From NCBI GenBank assembly GCA_019022495.1, contig JAFEKR010000057.1, positions 1-64,000 of the forward strand: DNA of 64,000 bases. Direction: 5' to 3'. Positions within the stretch are counted from its first letter, which is position 1. Every line of letters starts with the position of its first letter. The notes below the pieces were generated by a model. That model did not search any database. It saw nothing but the letters and a program-made list of their open reading frames with translations, and was not told where the DNA came from. Below, one piece after another: positions 9,062 through 23,316 of this stretch. Made by a program: the position numbers and the translations under genes. This DNA is from Epichloe hybrida. Lineage: Eukaryota; Ascomycota; Sordariomycetes; Hypocreales; Clavicipitaceae.

Positions 9062-10987
9062 TCAATTATTCTGACTCAAAATCACGTCCGCGGCCTTCTC
9101 CCCCACCATGTACGTCGATACCGCTGTGAAGGTACCAGGGATTCTCGGGAAGACACTCGCATCCACGACGCGCAGCCCCCTGACGCCCCTGACGCGGAAA
9201 CTCGAATCCAGCACCGCCATGGGATCGTTGTCGGCGCCAATCGGGCACGTTGAAGAAGCGTGGTGACCCCAGGCCGTATCCCTGGCGTACGTCTTGATGT
9301 CCTCGTCCGACTGGATGTGCTCTCCGGGCAACGTCTCCTGAACCGCGACGGGCTGGCGCTTGAAAGCATCCCTGGCTACACCGATGGCTTCGCGGATGGC
9401 AGTCAGATCTGCGGCGTAGTCACCCGAGCCGGTATCGAAGTAGTTGTACGCGATGTCCGGCGTGTCCAGGGGGTCGGCGGAGAGAAGCTTGACGTGGCCG
9501 GCGGTGTTTCGGGGGTGAGCCTTGAGAATAGCCCAGGTGAAGAGGTTGTGGTCGGCGGTGATTTTGTGGCTGTAGCCGGGGAAGTACCCTCTGAAGTTCA
9601 CGGGGCCGCCGAAAACAAAGGCATCGTACTCGCTGGACTGGGAAGACTTCATGAGCATGGCGGCCGCGAAGCCGCTGGAGACGTATGCGCCGCGATCGCC
9701 CAGGACAGGGTGCTCCCAGCGGTCGCGGCAGGGATCCGGGTCGGAAAAGGTGCAGCCTTCGAGGAAGCTCCAGTCTGACTGGAGGCGGCCCTGCACGGCA
9801 ACTTCGTAGTGGTCCTGGAGGTTGGTTCCCACGCCTGGGAGATGCTTGATGACCTTGATGCCGAACTTGTCCAGCTCGTCGGCCGGTCCCACGCCGCTGA
9901 GCTTGAGGATCTGGGGAGAGTTGTATGCTCCGCCCGCGAGGATGACTTCCTTGGAGGCCGTCGCGGATCCAGGGGTCCCGCGGCCGGCAGACTTGGACCT
10001 CGGACTGGCCTTGTAGAGGTATGCGCCGTCCAGGAACTCGACACCCGTGGCGCGGGGCTCATGGCCGCTCTCATCGAACACCACCTTGGTGACGTGGCAG
10101 TTCATCCGCACGTCAAGGGGGTACTTCTTGCTGCCGTCGCGGTTCTTGGCGTCCCTTACGGCAACGACAAATTCTCGCGAGCCACGGCGTTCTCCATTCT
10201 CGGCAGAGAGGGGGATCTGAAAGTAGCCACCGTCCCGATCGCGAGTTTCCGAGTCCTCATTCGCATCGCCCAGGAGGACGTTGAGCACATTCGGCAGCAG
10301 TCTGGTCCAGTTGCCCAAGGCGAAGCTCCCGCCGAGAATCATGCTCAAGAGCTTGGGGTCCTTGAGGGGAATATCGAGCGGTGCGCGACTCGTGTCTAAC
10401 CATCCGTCGTAGCCGTGACCCTTGGCCAAAGGCAACAGGTACTTGTTGTTCTCCAGCCTCGCAAAGTACTTGCGCATGTTGTCTGGCGCCCAAGAGGCAT
10501 CACCTGTCAGAGAGGCAAGATACTGGAAATCGCTCCTATGGGGGTAGATGGCTACCAGGGCATTGTGAGCAGTGCATCCGCCCAGGGTTCCGGTGCGAGG
10601 ATACAAGGTTCCCAGCATCTTCGAGCCCTCGGGGGGGCTCAGTCCGGTGTACAGCTTGCCCTCGGGCGTGGTATAGGACGTTTTGTAGTCTCGAGCCTGG
10701 CGAGCGTCATCGGCATAGTGTCGCACGAAGAAGTTCCACGACAGCTTTTCGTCTTCGGACGATTTCGCATTGTACGAAGGGACGGTATAGTTTGGGTTAT
10801 GGCCTTGATCATCTCCGGCTTCTATGAGGAGTGTTTTGTGACCAGCCAGGGCGAGACGAGCTGCCAAGGGGCCGCCTCCGGCACCAGAGCCGACGACGAC
10901 GTATTTATACGATGTCAGATGAACGGCGGCAGCGAGATTGAACAAGAGAGAGATGCCTATCAAGGCACTGCTCCAGGATGAAAACAT
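9062..10987 (-). CDS. Secreted GMC-family FAD oxidoreductase
   Basis: Intronless, 641 residues. A hydrophobic N-terminus (about residues 1-21, ending A-A-A-V-H) looks like a signal peptide, so the enzyme is probably secreted or vacuolar. The dinucleotide-binding fold is clear in V-V-V-G-S-G-A-G-G-G-P-L-A-A-R, followed by the acidic residue in L-L-I-E-A-G. The GMC signatures G-G-C-T-A-H-N-A and G-G-A-Y-N-S-P-Q-I-L-K-L-S-G-V-G are present. Near the C-terminus are the catalytic histidine region W-G-H-H-A-S-S-T-C-P-I-G and the typical end R-V-V-D-A-S-V-F-P-R-I-P-G. Family members oxidise alcohols, sugars, choline or aryl alcohols. Some act in fungal polyketide pathways, which would suit the neighbouring polyketide synthase, but the substrate cannot be inferred. 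Stop codon at 9062-9064; the ATG is followed directly by the signal sequence. Confidence 0.92.
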   Translation of the reverse strand: MFSSWSSALIGISLLFNLAAAVHLTSYKYVVVGSGAGGGPLAARLALAGHKTLLIEAGDDQGHNPNYTVPSYNAKSSEDEKLSWNFFVRHYADDARQARDYKTSYTTPEGKLYTGLSPPEGSKMLGTLYPRTGTLGGCTAHNALVAIYPHRSDFQYLASLTGDASWAPDNMRKYFARLENNKYLLPLAKGHGYDGWLDTSRAPLDIPLKDPKLLSMILGGSFALGNWTRLLPNVLNVLLGDANEDSETRDRDGGYFQIPLSAENGERRGSREFVVAVRDAKNRDGSKKYPLDVRMNCHVTKVVFDESGHEPRATGVEFLDGAYLYKASPRSKSAGRGTPGSATASKEVILAGGAYNSPQILKLSGVGPADELDKFGIKVIKHLPGVGTNLQDHYEVAVQGRLQSDWSFLEGCTFSDPDPCRDRWEHPVLGDRGAYVSSGFAAAMLMKSSQSSEYDAFVFGGPVNFRGYFPGYSHKITADHNLFTWAILKAHPRNTAGHVKLLSADPLDTPDIAYNYFDTGSGDYAADLTAIREAIGVARDAFKRQPVAVQETLPGEHIQSDEDIKTYARDTAWGHHASSTCPIGADNDPMAVLDSSFRVRGVRGLRVVDASVFPRIPGTFTAVSTYMVGEKAADVILSQNN

Positions 10988-12141
10988 GGTGAGACGACTT
11001 GCCGGAAGCCAAGACGATCCCTCGACACGTCCAGACCAGATCCAGATCCAGCCTTATAAGTAATATTTTCGAGAGCAGCTAAATCAATGGGTACCCATGC
11101 TGTCGGTCCATCTACCCCGTCATGATTCTCTCACATGCAGTCAGGGGCTGGCTTGGATATTAGCTTGGATATAATACGAGTTAGAGTCCGCCCCCCCCTC
11201 CCGGGGAACGGTTCCACCAGCTGAACGAGTGTGGCAAATCATTTGAAAAGAGAACAAAAAAAGAAAATGTAACTTGTTGGTGGTTCTTCATGACGCAGGG
11301 CAATAAGCAATAATGCTACTCACAAGGAAACTCGCCAACCCCGTTCGGTGCCAAAAAGACTCCGTGAGATGTCATGAAAGCATCATAGATGGTCGTCATG
11401 GTGAGGGAACCCGATGCTCTGCCTCTGGTTTCATTCGCACCTCCCATCGCGATCTCAACTTGTCCACCTCGGTCTACGCGTGACGGCGTCATCACCAGGG
11501 GACTCGGGGATTCTGTGCCAAGCCATGGCTGACTTCGCACGCGCTTTTATTATCGTGGCACGGGCCGCGGCCTTTCGCAAACATGGACGGGTGAAGCTCA
11601 GCGTGGGCGGGGTCCGAAATTGAACAGTCCTTTGAAATTTGCAAAGTTGGCCCCCAAGCTACGCGTATTAACGCACTAGGAACATGGATGAACATGGAAG
11701 GGCCCGGACATCCCTGCCCCGTAATCAATAAGCCCCCGCTCGGTCCGCCGAGGACAATCCCCTGTGGTGCGACAAGAGATACTTTCACCCACATCATAAG
11801 CAAGCACGTGATATTTCCGTGGACTTGTTACCTATTAATAATAGTGCATGCTCCGTACGGAGTACATGTACGTATTACTGAATGGCAGCGGAACTATCAT
11901 GCACACATGCTTACGTCAGACACGCTAGGTTGTTGTTCCAGAATCTACACAGGTCAAACGAATTCAGCCACGCTTACTATTACAATGACGTGCACGGATT
12001 GATTCGGTCCAAGAATGGCTATCGACTGATGCTTTTCCATCAAATGTACAAAGAGATCAAACCCCCGCAAACGCCTCCGGTCCTTTAATCTACATCCAAG
12101 TCCGACTGACTGAGCGGATTGCGAGCCAGTACATAACATGG
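10988..12141. other. Intergenic between the GMC oxidoreductase and Snu114
   Basis: No gene recognised. The stretch contains one copy of a dispersed TCCGTACGGAGTA-type palindromic motif at about 11852-11864. Confidence 0.5.
11053..11062 (-). promoter_or_regulatory. Possible TATA box of the GMC oxidoreductase gene
   Basis: Read on the minus strand the sequence is TACTTATAAG, about 66-75 bases upstream of the ATG at 10987. Position and sequence suit a TATA element with a short 5' leader; there is no other support. Confidence 0.3.
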
Positions 12142-15100
12142 TCATGCATCTCCGAGCATTCCGCTCTCCATCAGATTCTGGTAAAATTCGGGCTCCAAGA
12201 ACGTCTTGACGCTGACGTCCTCGCTCAATCCCTTCCGCCTTCTTGTCTTGAGGACGAAATCCCTCGCTGTGGCCTGTGCAGATGCGGGCTGCAGCGGGCG
12301 CAGGATCTGGTCACGATCCAACGGATCGCCTGGCACGATGCTCCAATTGTCAAAGAGCAAGCTGACCATGGAGCTACCTTGAGTCTTGATCCTCAGATCC
12401 GTCTCGAATCCAAAACTATCAATGACGGGGATCAACCCATTGACACGGTACAGAGGGGTGCCGGCAACAGGGCCATCGGACAAAACGTGGCCACGACGTC
12501 GAGCCAGCACATTGTAGACCTCGGTGTGGGAGTCTTCGGGTCCAGTGACGGATACTGCGTAGACGGGCTCCATAAGGCGGGGGGAGGCCATCAAAAATGA
12601 GGAATAGCATGCTCGTCGTGAGGTTGGGATGATTTGACCGCCACCACGGAAGATGGCTTCTCCGGCCAACGAAACATCCGTGACTTTGAATTTGGTGTTG
12701 CGGATGGCTGGCCAGGTCAGCAAGGTGTTCACATCATATCGTATCATAGGTGGAGCAAAGTGGTGGAGGAGAACTTACGTTCTTCACACAGAGGCCCTTC
12801 TCGGGTCGCCCAGCTAAAGCCTTGCCGGATGGATTCCTTGACCGTGTTGAGAAGCTTCTTGTCAACCTATGTGAAGTGAAAATGGTCATGTTAGGTGCGG
12901 GCCAAAATATGCAAGTTGGCGGTCTGGCTCACCTCTGTTGGCAAAGTGTCATCCAGCAGGATGTTGGGTCCCATCTCGTCAGGTCCAAAGGCCCAGATAC
13001 TTCGCGCCGCCAGCTTGTCCCAGCCATGCAAGTCTTCGAAGAATTTGGCAGTCTTTCTGATGGGGTCATGAATCTTCACCGCGCCACTCTCAATATCCGT
13101 TGAGATTCCCTTTTCCAATTGCTCAGCAACCATTGTAATCTTGTTCTTCTTGTTCGGCGTGATGGCGTAGCACTTGGTCGCAGATGTCTCGACCACCGTC
13201 TCGCAGAATCGCGTCACGGGATCAGAGACCTTGATGTCCATGTCGGCATAGAGCCTTCTGAGATCGTGGAGAACACAATCCATGTACAACTCCCCCGTGC
13301 CAAGGATGATGTGTTCCCCGGACTCTTCCACCTTGGTCTCGATGAGAGGGTATGACTTCTGTACTTTTCGTAGACCGTCCAACATCTTGGGCAGTTCGGA
13401 TGGGTTAATGGGTTCCACCGCAACCTTCAGCACTGATTGTGTGAAGTGCGTGATCGGTTTGAAAATGAAAGCGTCCTCCTCATCCTCAAATTTGAGGGCG
13501 ACAATCGTCGCAGACTTGACTATCGAGTTGTCTACACCGCTGAGCAAAACCAGACTGCCAGCCGGCACGCCGTCTGTGGGAATGTTGTACCTTGTCTCCC
13601 CGATAAAAACCTCACCAATGGTACCCAAGGTCATGTCTTCCTGATCATCAAGAGAGTAGCCCTCTCCAAGCACCCGCACAGACATGCCTGGTTTTGCGGT
13701 ACCGCTCAGCACACGCCCGAACGAGTAAAAGCTCTTGGCATCCGACGCGTTGAAAAGCTTGGTGATGTGAATGACCAACGGGCCGTCCTGGTCACACGAC
13801 TTGATGGACCCAGCGATTTTGGTGTCAAGGGGGCCCGTGTAATGCCGCTCCAAAAGCCTTTCGGCGCCTTTCGTTGGTGACGGGACGTGCTGGACTATCA
13901 TGTCGACGAAGCCGGTTGACAGGCCAAAAAACTGTTCGCACACAACTTTCAATATATCCTTGGCATCTGACTTGTACTGTGCTGGTTTCAATTGGATGCC
14001 CAACGACGCCAAAACAGGTTTGAGGTCTCCAGGGGTGTTGCTGATAGAGTGCGTGAAGAGCTTGTAGATAGGCTCCAATACGAAGTGGACAAATGACCGT
14101 GTGGCACGTTCCTCGACGGGCTTTCGTGTGAATGATCGCTTCTTTGGGTTGAAGTACACATCGCCCCAAAGTCTTTTGGCGAATTCTTCCGTGTTCATGT
14201 CCCCATATGCATCGGTGTACATCTTTGCAAAAGATGGGAGTGTGAAGCACCAGCCAAGATCTGCGCAAGAAAAGAGGACGTTTCCCTTTTCCGGACTGAT
14301 TCGCTTTGAGACTGCCTGTGTGGGTGCTGTGTTGGTGATGACTGTGTTGACCTCCTCGATTACATGTTTCAGCTTGAAGTAGGCGTCCTTCGGCGGCAGC
14401 TTCAATTCCAGGATCAAGCGGTCCATCTTGTTGACTATCAATGTCATGGGAATGTCCTCCAATACAGCGTGCTTTATGATCTGCTCCGTATTCACCTGCA
14501 CACCTTCTACCACGTCGACAACCAGACATACTCCGTCGACTAACCTGAATGCGGCGGCCACTTCGTCCACAAAGTTGACATGACCGGGGGTGTCGACGAC
14601 GTTGACGAGATGAGACTTGCCCTTGCTGCTCTGAAGAACAAGGCTCATGGGAGAGGCTTTTATTGAAATGCCCCGTTCGCGTTCCAATATATGTACATCT
14701 GTATATCGCAGCTTTTCGTCGCGCTTCCGTCCGCTTCGCTTGTCGAGCTTCTCCGCAATGTCGTGGGTTTGCATGACGAGCATGTCCATGAATGATGTCT
14801 TTCCATGGTGCAGGTGACCAGCTAAAGCAACATTTCGTGTTTGCTCGGGAAAATTCATCAAATCCATCATGAATTCGCGATCAAAGAAAACGGGAGGGAG
14901 GTCGACTTCTTCAATATTGAACTTCTTTTGCTCGATGGGGGCGATTATTGGCTGGGTCAGGGGCTGGGCATCCTCCTCTTCCACTCTTGTCTCTACATCC
15001 TCGCCGTATACTTGCTGAGCAGTCGGATAATATTGCTTATCTTCGTGGAGGATCACAGCGTTTGAAGGTCCATCTGAGGCGCATCGGTGATTAGCGCTGC

Positions 15101-15367
15101 GTCCGGCTTCGGAAAGAAAAAGGAGGGCTTGACGAACCATCGACCTCCATCAGCTCTTCACCTGTGACTCTCCCGGGGTGTATAGATTCATTATCGTAAA
15201 CATAATCACCAGCGTCGACACCAGCCTCAGACGCTGCCTCGGACTCGACTTCCTCCCCAATGAAGTTACCGAACCTACAAGACAGCAAGTCAGTACTTCG
15301 GCCACGATGGGTTGCATGGCAATTGCGCTCGAAGAGATGACGCTCACTCGTCGTATAGATCATCCAT
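12142..15367 (-). CDS. snu114: Snu114, U5 snRNP GTPase (EF-2-like spliceosome factor)
   Basis: 983 residues from five exons: 15348..15367, 15138..15274, 12933..15073, 12779..12866, 12142..12707. The first exon is only 20 bases (M-D-D-L-Y-D plus two bases). An acidic N-terminal region contains the conserved [12 protein letters not shown] segment. The GTPase P-loop follows (G-H-L-H-H-G-K-T-S, about residues 138-146), then E-R-E-R-G-I-S-I (switch I), D-T-P-G-H-V-N-F (G3) and N-K-M-D-R (G4). The rest covers the EF-2-type domains II-V and includes [12 protein letters not shown] across an exon junction. Known role: it controls Brr2 unwinding of U4/U6 during spliceosome activation and disassembly. 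It is divergent from the thiolase gene, about 560 bp apart, so promoter elements may be shared. Confidence 0.96.
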
Positions 15368-15927
15368 CTTTCCGTTGGGTAAATTCCAGGCGTCAGCGAT
15401 TGATTGACTTGCGGCGCGTTGAAACTGTCAGCTATCTGGGCGCCCCAAACCTGCTGTGCGCGCGCCGGTACCATTTTTTTGCATCGATAGCTCTGTTAGC
15501 TCTGTAATAAGGCGGCATCACGTGCTAGTGCCTCCTTGATCTTATCGATCATCTTGTGGGTCGACGCGCTGGTGCGTTCCAACCAACGAGCCAATCTTGC
15601 AGACGATGACGAAAACACTTTTTTTTTTTTATGCTGGCGCTTTGTGCATACAAATTTCGTTTCCAACGGCTTTGTAGTATGAATTGTGTCAGTTTCTGGC
15701 CTTGAGGCAGATTGATGTGCGGGCTTTCAGAGGCCCTGGCGCGAGAAATCACATTACACGGCGCCGGCGAATGAGGCGGTCTGGTGGGGGGAGGCCCGGG
15801 AGGGGCAGCATCAACTTGAAGTCGTTTTTCCCCTTTCCCATCTCCTGCCACTTTCTCCCATATCATTCCCCGCTCCCCCCCTAATCAGTTCCTTCTTCCA
15901 ATTCATTAGCACGTCTTCACGGCCAAC
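15368..15927. promoter_or_regulatory. Divergent promoter region between snu114 and erg10
   Basis: 560 bp separate the two start codons. The stretch has T-rich and C-rich tracts typical of fungal promoters, with no specific site I can name with confidence. Confidence 0.5.
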
Positions 15928-18279
<2,352 letters not shown>

Positions 18280-20002
18280 TTAATGGATCTTGGTAGCATC
18301 ACGCGCTTGTTTGTTAGCAATCTGCTTCTCCTTGGGAATGGTGAGAGCATTGATGCCCAGGAAGTCGCAGATAGCGGTGACAACAATGTACGCCCAGCGA
18401 AAGTACACAACCAGCGAGAAGAGAAAGTACGCCCGCAGATAATACAACTCCATCGTGGCGCTGATCTGGGGGAATCCGAACCGGGGCAGATTTCCGAGGA
18501 ATGCGCCGCCGACAAGAGGAGCAAGCATGATGGTCCAATAAGGGAAGGGCTGGCGTGTCAAGTGAGCTAGAATAATTTTCGTAGTCAGTCTGCCAAAAAC
18601 AAAGGACATGGTCAGGCAGAATAAGACCAGGTGGTTGTTTTTCATCAGGGTGCTGTGTGGTGAGAAGACCCAGGCTCCGACACCCGAGGTAAAGACAGCC
18701 ATTGGCGTCCACTCGGCAAGGACTGGCAACACTGGCAGGCCTTGTTTCTGGCGAGCACACGCAACGTTGTACAGGCAGAAGGGAACGTGGCCGACGAACA
18801 GAGTCACAAGAATAAGCCCAATCCAGATATCCCGGAATGATGTTTCACCAAGCATGGCAGCCAGACCGGGCAAGTGGTCGCCAAGGGCCGTTGCAAGAGG
18901 TAGTGTCCAGATGTGAGGTCCCCAGATACCCGAGGCTACCATGATGCTGCAAGCGATGAGGAGACCTTCGGTAGGTCCATTGATGAAACCGAGATATAGC
19001 GTGTGGGTGTGATAGGTCTCCCAGGTGGAAAAGAACATGGCGAGACAGGGGCACAGCGCAGTGAAGACGCCTGCATTGGTCGTCCCTAGACCCATGGCTG
19101 CTGTTTCGAGTAAACTGGCCAAAGTGCAGTTCAGAGAATCGATGCCGTGGTCAAATAATTCGCCGAGGCCGCTTGATGTGCCGGTCCTCCTCGCCTGTTT
19201 GCCATCCACGTTATCCATGGTCTGATACATGAACAGACCGAAAGCGAAGCTGAGGTACAACCAAGTCGGTCCCTGATTCAAAGAGTCCACCATGTGAGTA
19301 TAAAGTCCAAGTTACAATTGACGTGTTGATGTCGAACGTACCGGCCCAACCAAATCAGGCATGAACATGACGAGTAGGCCAATGTTACCCAGAATAAAAA
19401 AGAAACCCAAGAGGGTCACCATGTTCGGGGCTAGCCACAGCGGCAAAACGTTGACGAAGGCATTCCACTACAGAAGAACACAACTGTCAGCTCGGACCGC
19501 TCCCTTTTGCCGTCTCCGCCGTGGTAGTCGATGCAAGAAGAAGCGATGACGGAACAGAACGATGGGCCGAGGACATGTCCGTCCCGACCTCAAGTACATG
19601 CTACATACCCATGGACCAAGAATATATTTCGACACGGGGGATTTGTCGACGCTCGAATACTTGTACGACTTGAGGTGTATCAGCGCATCGTCCGAGATGC
19701 ACTCGGCAGCTGCTTTCTCTAGAGCTCAACATGGTCAGCAAGCTCGGTCACGGTATGCGAAGCTGCACGCAAAGCTGAGATGCGGTTTGCGTCGGAGCTA
19801 CCCGCCCAAACAACCCAAATGAAGGTCAAGGCAGCGCATGCGTGGGGAACAAGGAACGAGAAGAGGAAGTGAGCCGACAGCAGATATCGCACGTACTGGT
19901 GTTGGGGACCATGCTGGAATCGCCTCTTGGTGGCAAGCTTTCTTGTTCGTAGAGAGGTAATAACGTTTCGTTGTTGCTGCCGGACATGATTGGCAGTTTC
20001 AT
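18280..20002 (-). CDS. Choline/ethanolamine phosphotransferase
   Basis: Final step of the Kennedy pathway: transfer of phosphocholine or phosphoethanolamine from the CDP-alcohol to diacylglycerol in the ER/Golgi membrane. Exons 19897..19987 (or ..20002), 19609..19718, 19342..19467 and 18280..19272, giving about 439 residues. The CDP-alcohol phosphotransferase motif is complete: D-G-K-Q-A-R, eight residues, then G-E-L-F-D-H-G-I-D. The N-terminal block Y-K-Y-S-S-V-D-K-S and G-P-W-W-N are typical of fungal Cpt1/Ept1, and several hydrophobic segments follow. The first exon is the least certain part: two in-frame ATGs (20002 and 19987) precede a low-complexity leader, and the 178-bp first intron has a plausible GTACGT donor. 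Head-group specificity cannot be told from sequence by eye. Confidence 0.9.
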
Positions 20003-21075
20003 GGCGCGCCAGGCGGTGGAGGAGCGGTACGGCGGACGGGTTACTTTTTGTACGCCGCCAACCGGCAGGCAAACAGAGGGGGCACCATGAGGAGAAGTCC
20101 GAGAAGTCAGTCGAGCGTCATTGCACATGGTTCTGCAGGCGTTGGTCAAAGAAAAGGCCTGTGGTAATGTGGCCCCTTGCCGCTCTTGTGCCCCGCATTA
20201 CATTGAAACACACTTGTTGAATCAAAGAGGTGGATGCAGGCTCATTTGATGTGCATATGCCAAATCCATAGGGTTGGCTGAGTCCTGACAAGTTGGAGAC
20301 TCGCAAGTAAGGACGGTTCTTCCGTAATGCTCTCTGAATATCTGCATGGCAGAATCCATAGCAACTTCTTTGATCACAAACAACTGTTGGGTAGACTATA
20401 CAAATCCGTCATTAGACTTTCAAGCAAACAAATGCTTCCAGTCCTCGCCTCGCCTCGCCTCGCCTATGCATTGTCCTCCTTTGCCAAATAGCCAATCACC
20501 TCAAGAGCGTTCCCATCTTTAATCAGGGTCACGAGACTAGTGTAGTTCTACAGGTCGAGCCCTTTTCTTTGGCTTTTTAAAGGCTTTCTCGTCCATACTA
20601 TTACTAGGTCTAGGCAAAGCCTAGATTATCATGTCCGATTATGCCTAGCCAAGGGACAAAGCCGACCGCCAAAAAGCTCGCGATCCTTCGACCCGTAAAA
20701 CCCTGATCCATTAGCTAGATCTACCTTCATTCCTGAGACATCACCGTTCCGTCCCTTTCAGACGTTTGGCGCCACGTATGGCGAGAGAATGAGCGGAAGG
20801 AACAATCAGTCGACCGATATCTCTGACCATTAAAAAAAATTAATATATATCCGTTGCGCTTCAACAGTGAAGTCGTTTCCATCTGCGCAATCGACGCAAG
20901 AAAATGAGTGTATCGACAGCATGCATCTGCTAATACAATGAAAGTGATGTGCAAGAAAAGAACAACAATTCTCCTCCTCGTATAGCCTGAAAACGCTCAA
21001 GGCAAAGTATTTTGCAACAAGTTAGACCTCTTCTGTTGGGCCCAGGTCCGTCACACACGGAATGGTTGGCCTCAA
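20003..21075. other. Intergenic with repeat debris
   Basis: No gene recognised. It holds a short CCTCG tandem repeat (about 20444-20465) and a small palindrome around 20610-20626 (TCTAGGCAAAGCCTAGA) inside a CTAG-rich stretch that looks like transposon debris. Confidence 0.45.
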
Positions 21076-21774
21076 TTACAACAAGGCGAAGCCAGCGAAG
21101 AGGCCAGTTAAAACAATGGCGAGGCTGTATGTGCGTCCAATCTCGAGGGCAGCGGCCGCTCCCTTCTTGCCATTGCCGCCGCTGGAGGAGCTCCCAGGAT
21201 CATTCGTGTAGATGGTATCAGGGCTGTCAGTAGCTGTTGAAGTCGGCGCAGCTGTCGTAGTCCTGTTGGCCTTTTGCGGGCTCTGAGCACCGCAGGGGTG
21301 GTTCTGGACGCAGTCCGACTTGCAGTCGTTCGAGCCGCATGCTCCTTGACATTGCGAAACCCACTCTTGGCAGACAAAGTAGGGCAAGCTCAGGGAGTAC
21401 TCCGATACATTCGGTTGCAGCTGGTTGCCACAGAGGCAGCCATACTGGAGCGTCTCCTGATGAAATGGTTAGAACGGTTAGGCGTTAATCATGTGAGAAG
21501 AAGCTCTCGCGTACAGGATCACAGGTGTTGACCAAGGTCGTTCGGGGTTCCGTCTGTTGGCAAATGAGTTGGCATGTGCTCTTCTCCTGTGTACACCAGT
21601 TCCCTAAAGTGGGCAGTTAGTATCGTTTGAATACTTTGCCAGAATGCCAGACTGAAGTATCTTACTTCTGTTGCTGATGGGCACGCTAGACGGGTCAATG
21701 TTGTAGTCTGCGTTGGCAACGGCGGAAAGGGAGGCGGCGGCAGCGGCTAGAACGGTGGCTCGAAGGGAAGGCAT
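21076..21774 (-). CDS. GPI-anchored cysteine-rich surface protein (DUF7707-like)
   Basis: 192 residues from exons 21666..21774, 21515..21603 and 21076..21456. Residues 1-22 form a signal peptide (A-A-A-A-A-S-L-S-A-V-A-N-A). The mature part starts D-Y-N-I-D-P-S-S-V-P and has about a dozen cysteines in pairs such as W-C-T-Q-E-K-S-T-C and Y-G-C-L-C-G-N. A Thr/Ser/Pro-rich stalk follows, then a small-residue site before a hydrophobic tail ending F-A-G-F-A-L-L, the layout of a GPI signal. I recall this family in fungi as DUF7707, abundant cell-wall or surface proteins of unknown role. Minus strand; the 1.5-kb gap to the divergent ypt35 gene leaves room for a large promoter. Confidence 0.85.
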
Positions 21775-23316
21775 CGTGGTGTATCGCGGGCCGGTCTAGA
21801 AAGCGTCGAGAGTGACAATCTTTCGCAAGCTGTTTGTTGTTGTGATACTGAGGCCAGCGGGCGTGCTCACAATGAACAAGTACAGGCAAATGTGCAAGTA
21901 GATGGGATGTAAATGGCGGAAAGCGAGCGACAGGAAAGCGGTGGAAAAAAAATCAGTTCAATGAAACGCGGCCAACGCTCCTCTTTGAATGAACAAGAGC
22001 CTGACGATGCAAATAGTAACGAATGGAGAAATGGAGACGGTAGAAGAGAAAGGAGGAGGGCAGGTGATTAAACGAGAAGACGAGTCACCCCGGTCATATT
22101 ATAATATCATTCGCCGCTAATTCTCCGTAGGTCTGGCTGGTTTATTACGGATGACGGATTACGGATTACAGATTACAGATTGCCCAAGTGCCACGGGCCA
22201 AGCCATGAGCAGGGGGACGGGCGAGGACGGGGCGATCTGATACATAAATGCACACATGGACAAACCGCCAAATGCTGACTGGTCAACAATGAGCCAACTC
22301 TCACAGGGTCAGGAAATGCAGGTCTCAGAATAGCATTCGCAGCGCTCTTGGATGTTTCTGATGCATTCTATCATCTCTCCCCTTGGATGCACCAGTGGGA
22401 TGCAGCAATTTTGGCCCAGTCAACTTTTGGCAAGGCCGTGGAGGGCTGGGCGCAGTAGCATCCGATATCGTATTGATGTGTGTGGAGGAAAATCTCCCTC
22501 ACAGGTGCGTGCGGAAATTGAAAAACGAGGTGGCAACCCGAATGTTGGAGAGGCTGTTCAAGGGAACAGAAAACAGAATGGCTCATTCAAGTCTTGGTCA
22601 AAAGTAGCCTCCTATCAGCAGGTGACTTGTGTCTGAGACGGTGAGTCATTGAGGGAGATGCAGCCATGGCACTCACGCCGAACACGAGGCTCGCATGATG
22701 CATCCAGCATGTCGTACAGATTTCCCATGGGACCATGCATTTCTACAAGCACCGGACTCTTTCAAAGGAGCTTTTTCGTGGATTTTCAATACCGAAAAGC
22801 TTTCAACGGTCGAGCACTGGCGCCACAATAGCCATCAGGGAACCATCAAGGCGTCGAGTTTGCGAGGTTGCCCCACCAGCCAAGCCAAGCCATCGATCCC
22901 TAATCGGGGACAGTTGCTAAGATTATTATGATATTTCGTAAAAAGCTGGACACGATACGAACTTCTTCTCGTCACGCACCGTGTCTTTAGCGCTTGCATG
23001 TCGCTACCGCAATCTTCAATTATTGTGTACTATCGTTGTGCTCGTCTAGCGTCACACAAAGCCGGGACTACTACCTGTCAAATTATCCATCCGTCTTATG
23101 AATTACTGTACAGATTACGGAGTAGTGGGACACCCATATTTTACTTCACAACGTCAGAATTTCATCCAGTCATGACGCTTTGAGGCTCGAGCCAACAAGC
23201 GACTGCGATTTCTCTCCCAAACGATTCCCTCCACCACGCAGGATAGGCTTCCCGGTCTCGGGGGCAGACACAGCTCCTACCAACAAGCGATTCAGCCTCG
23301 AGTTACACATGGCTGC
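21775..23316. other. Long divergent intergenic region
   Basis: No supportable gene. Present are an AT-rich palindrome ATATTATAATAT (about 22095-22108), a short tandem of GGATTAC/AGATTAC at 22146-22181, and a TTACGGAGTA motif at about 23115-23124. The short open frames here show no protein-like conservation. Confidence 0.5.

Noticed and set aside
9809..10399. 196-codon plus-strand frame over the GMC oxidoreductase
   Set aside because: Antisense to FAD-enzyme motifs that are all intact on the minus strand.
22352..22636. 95-codon open frame in the long gap before ypt35
   Set aside because: No protein-like pattern and no splice partners; frames of this length occur by chance here.
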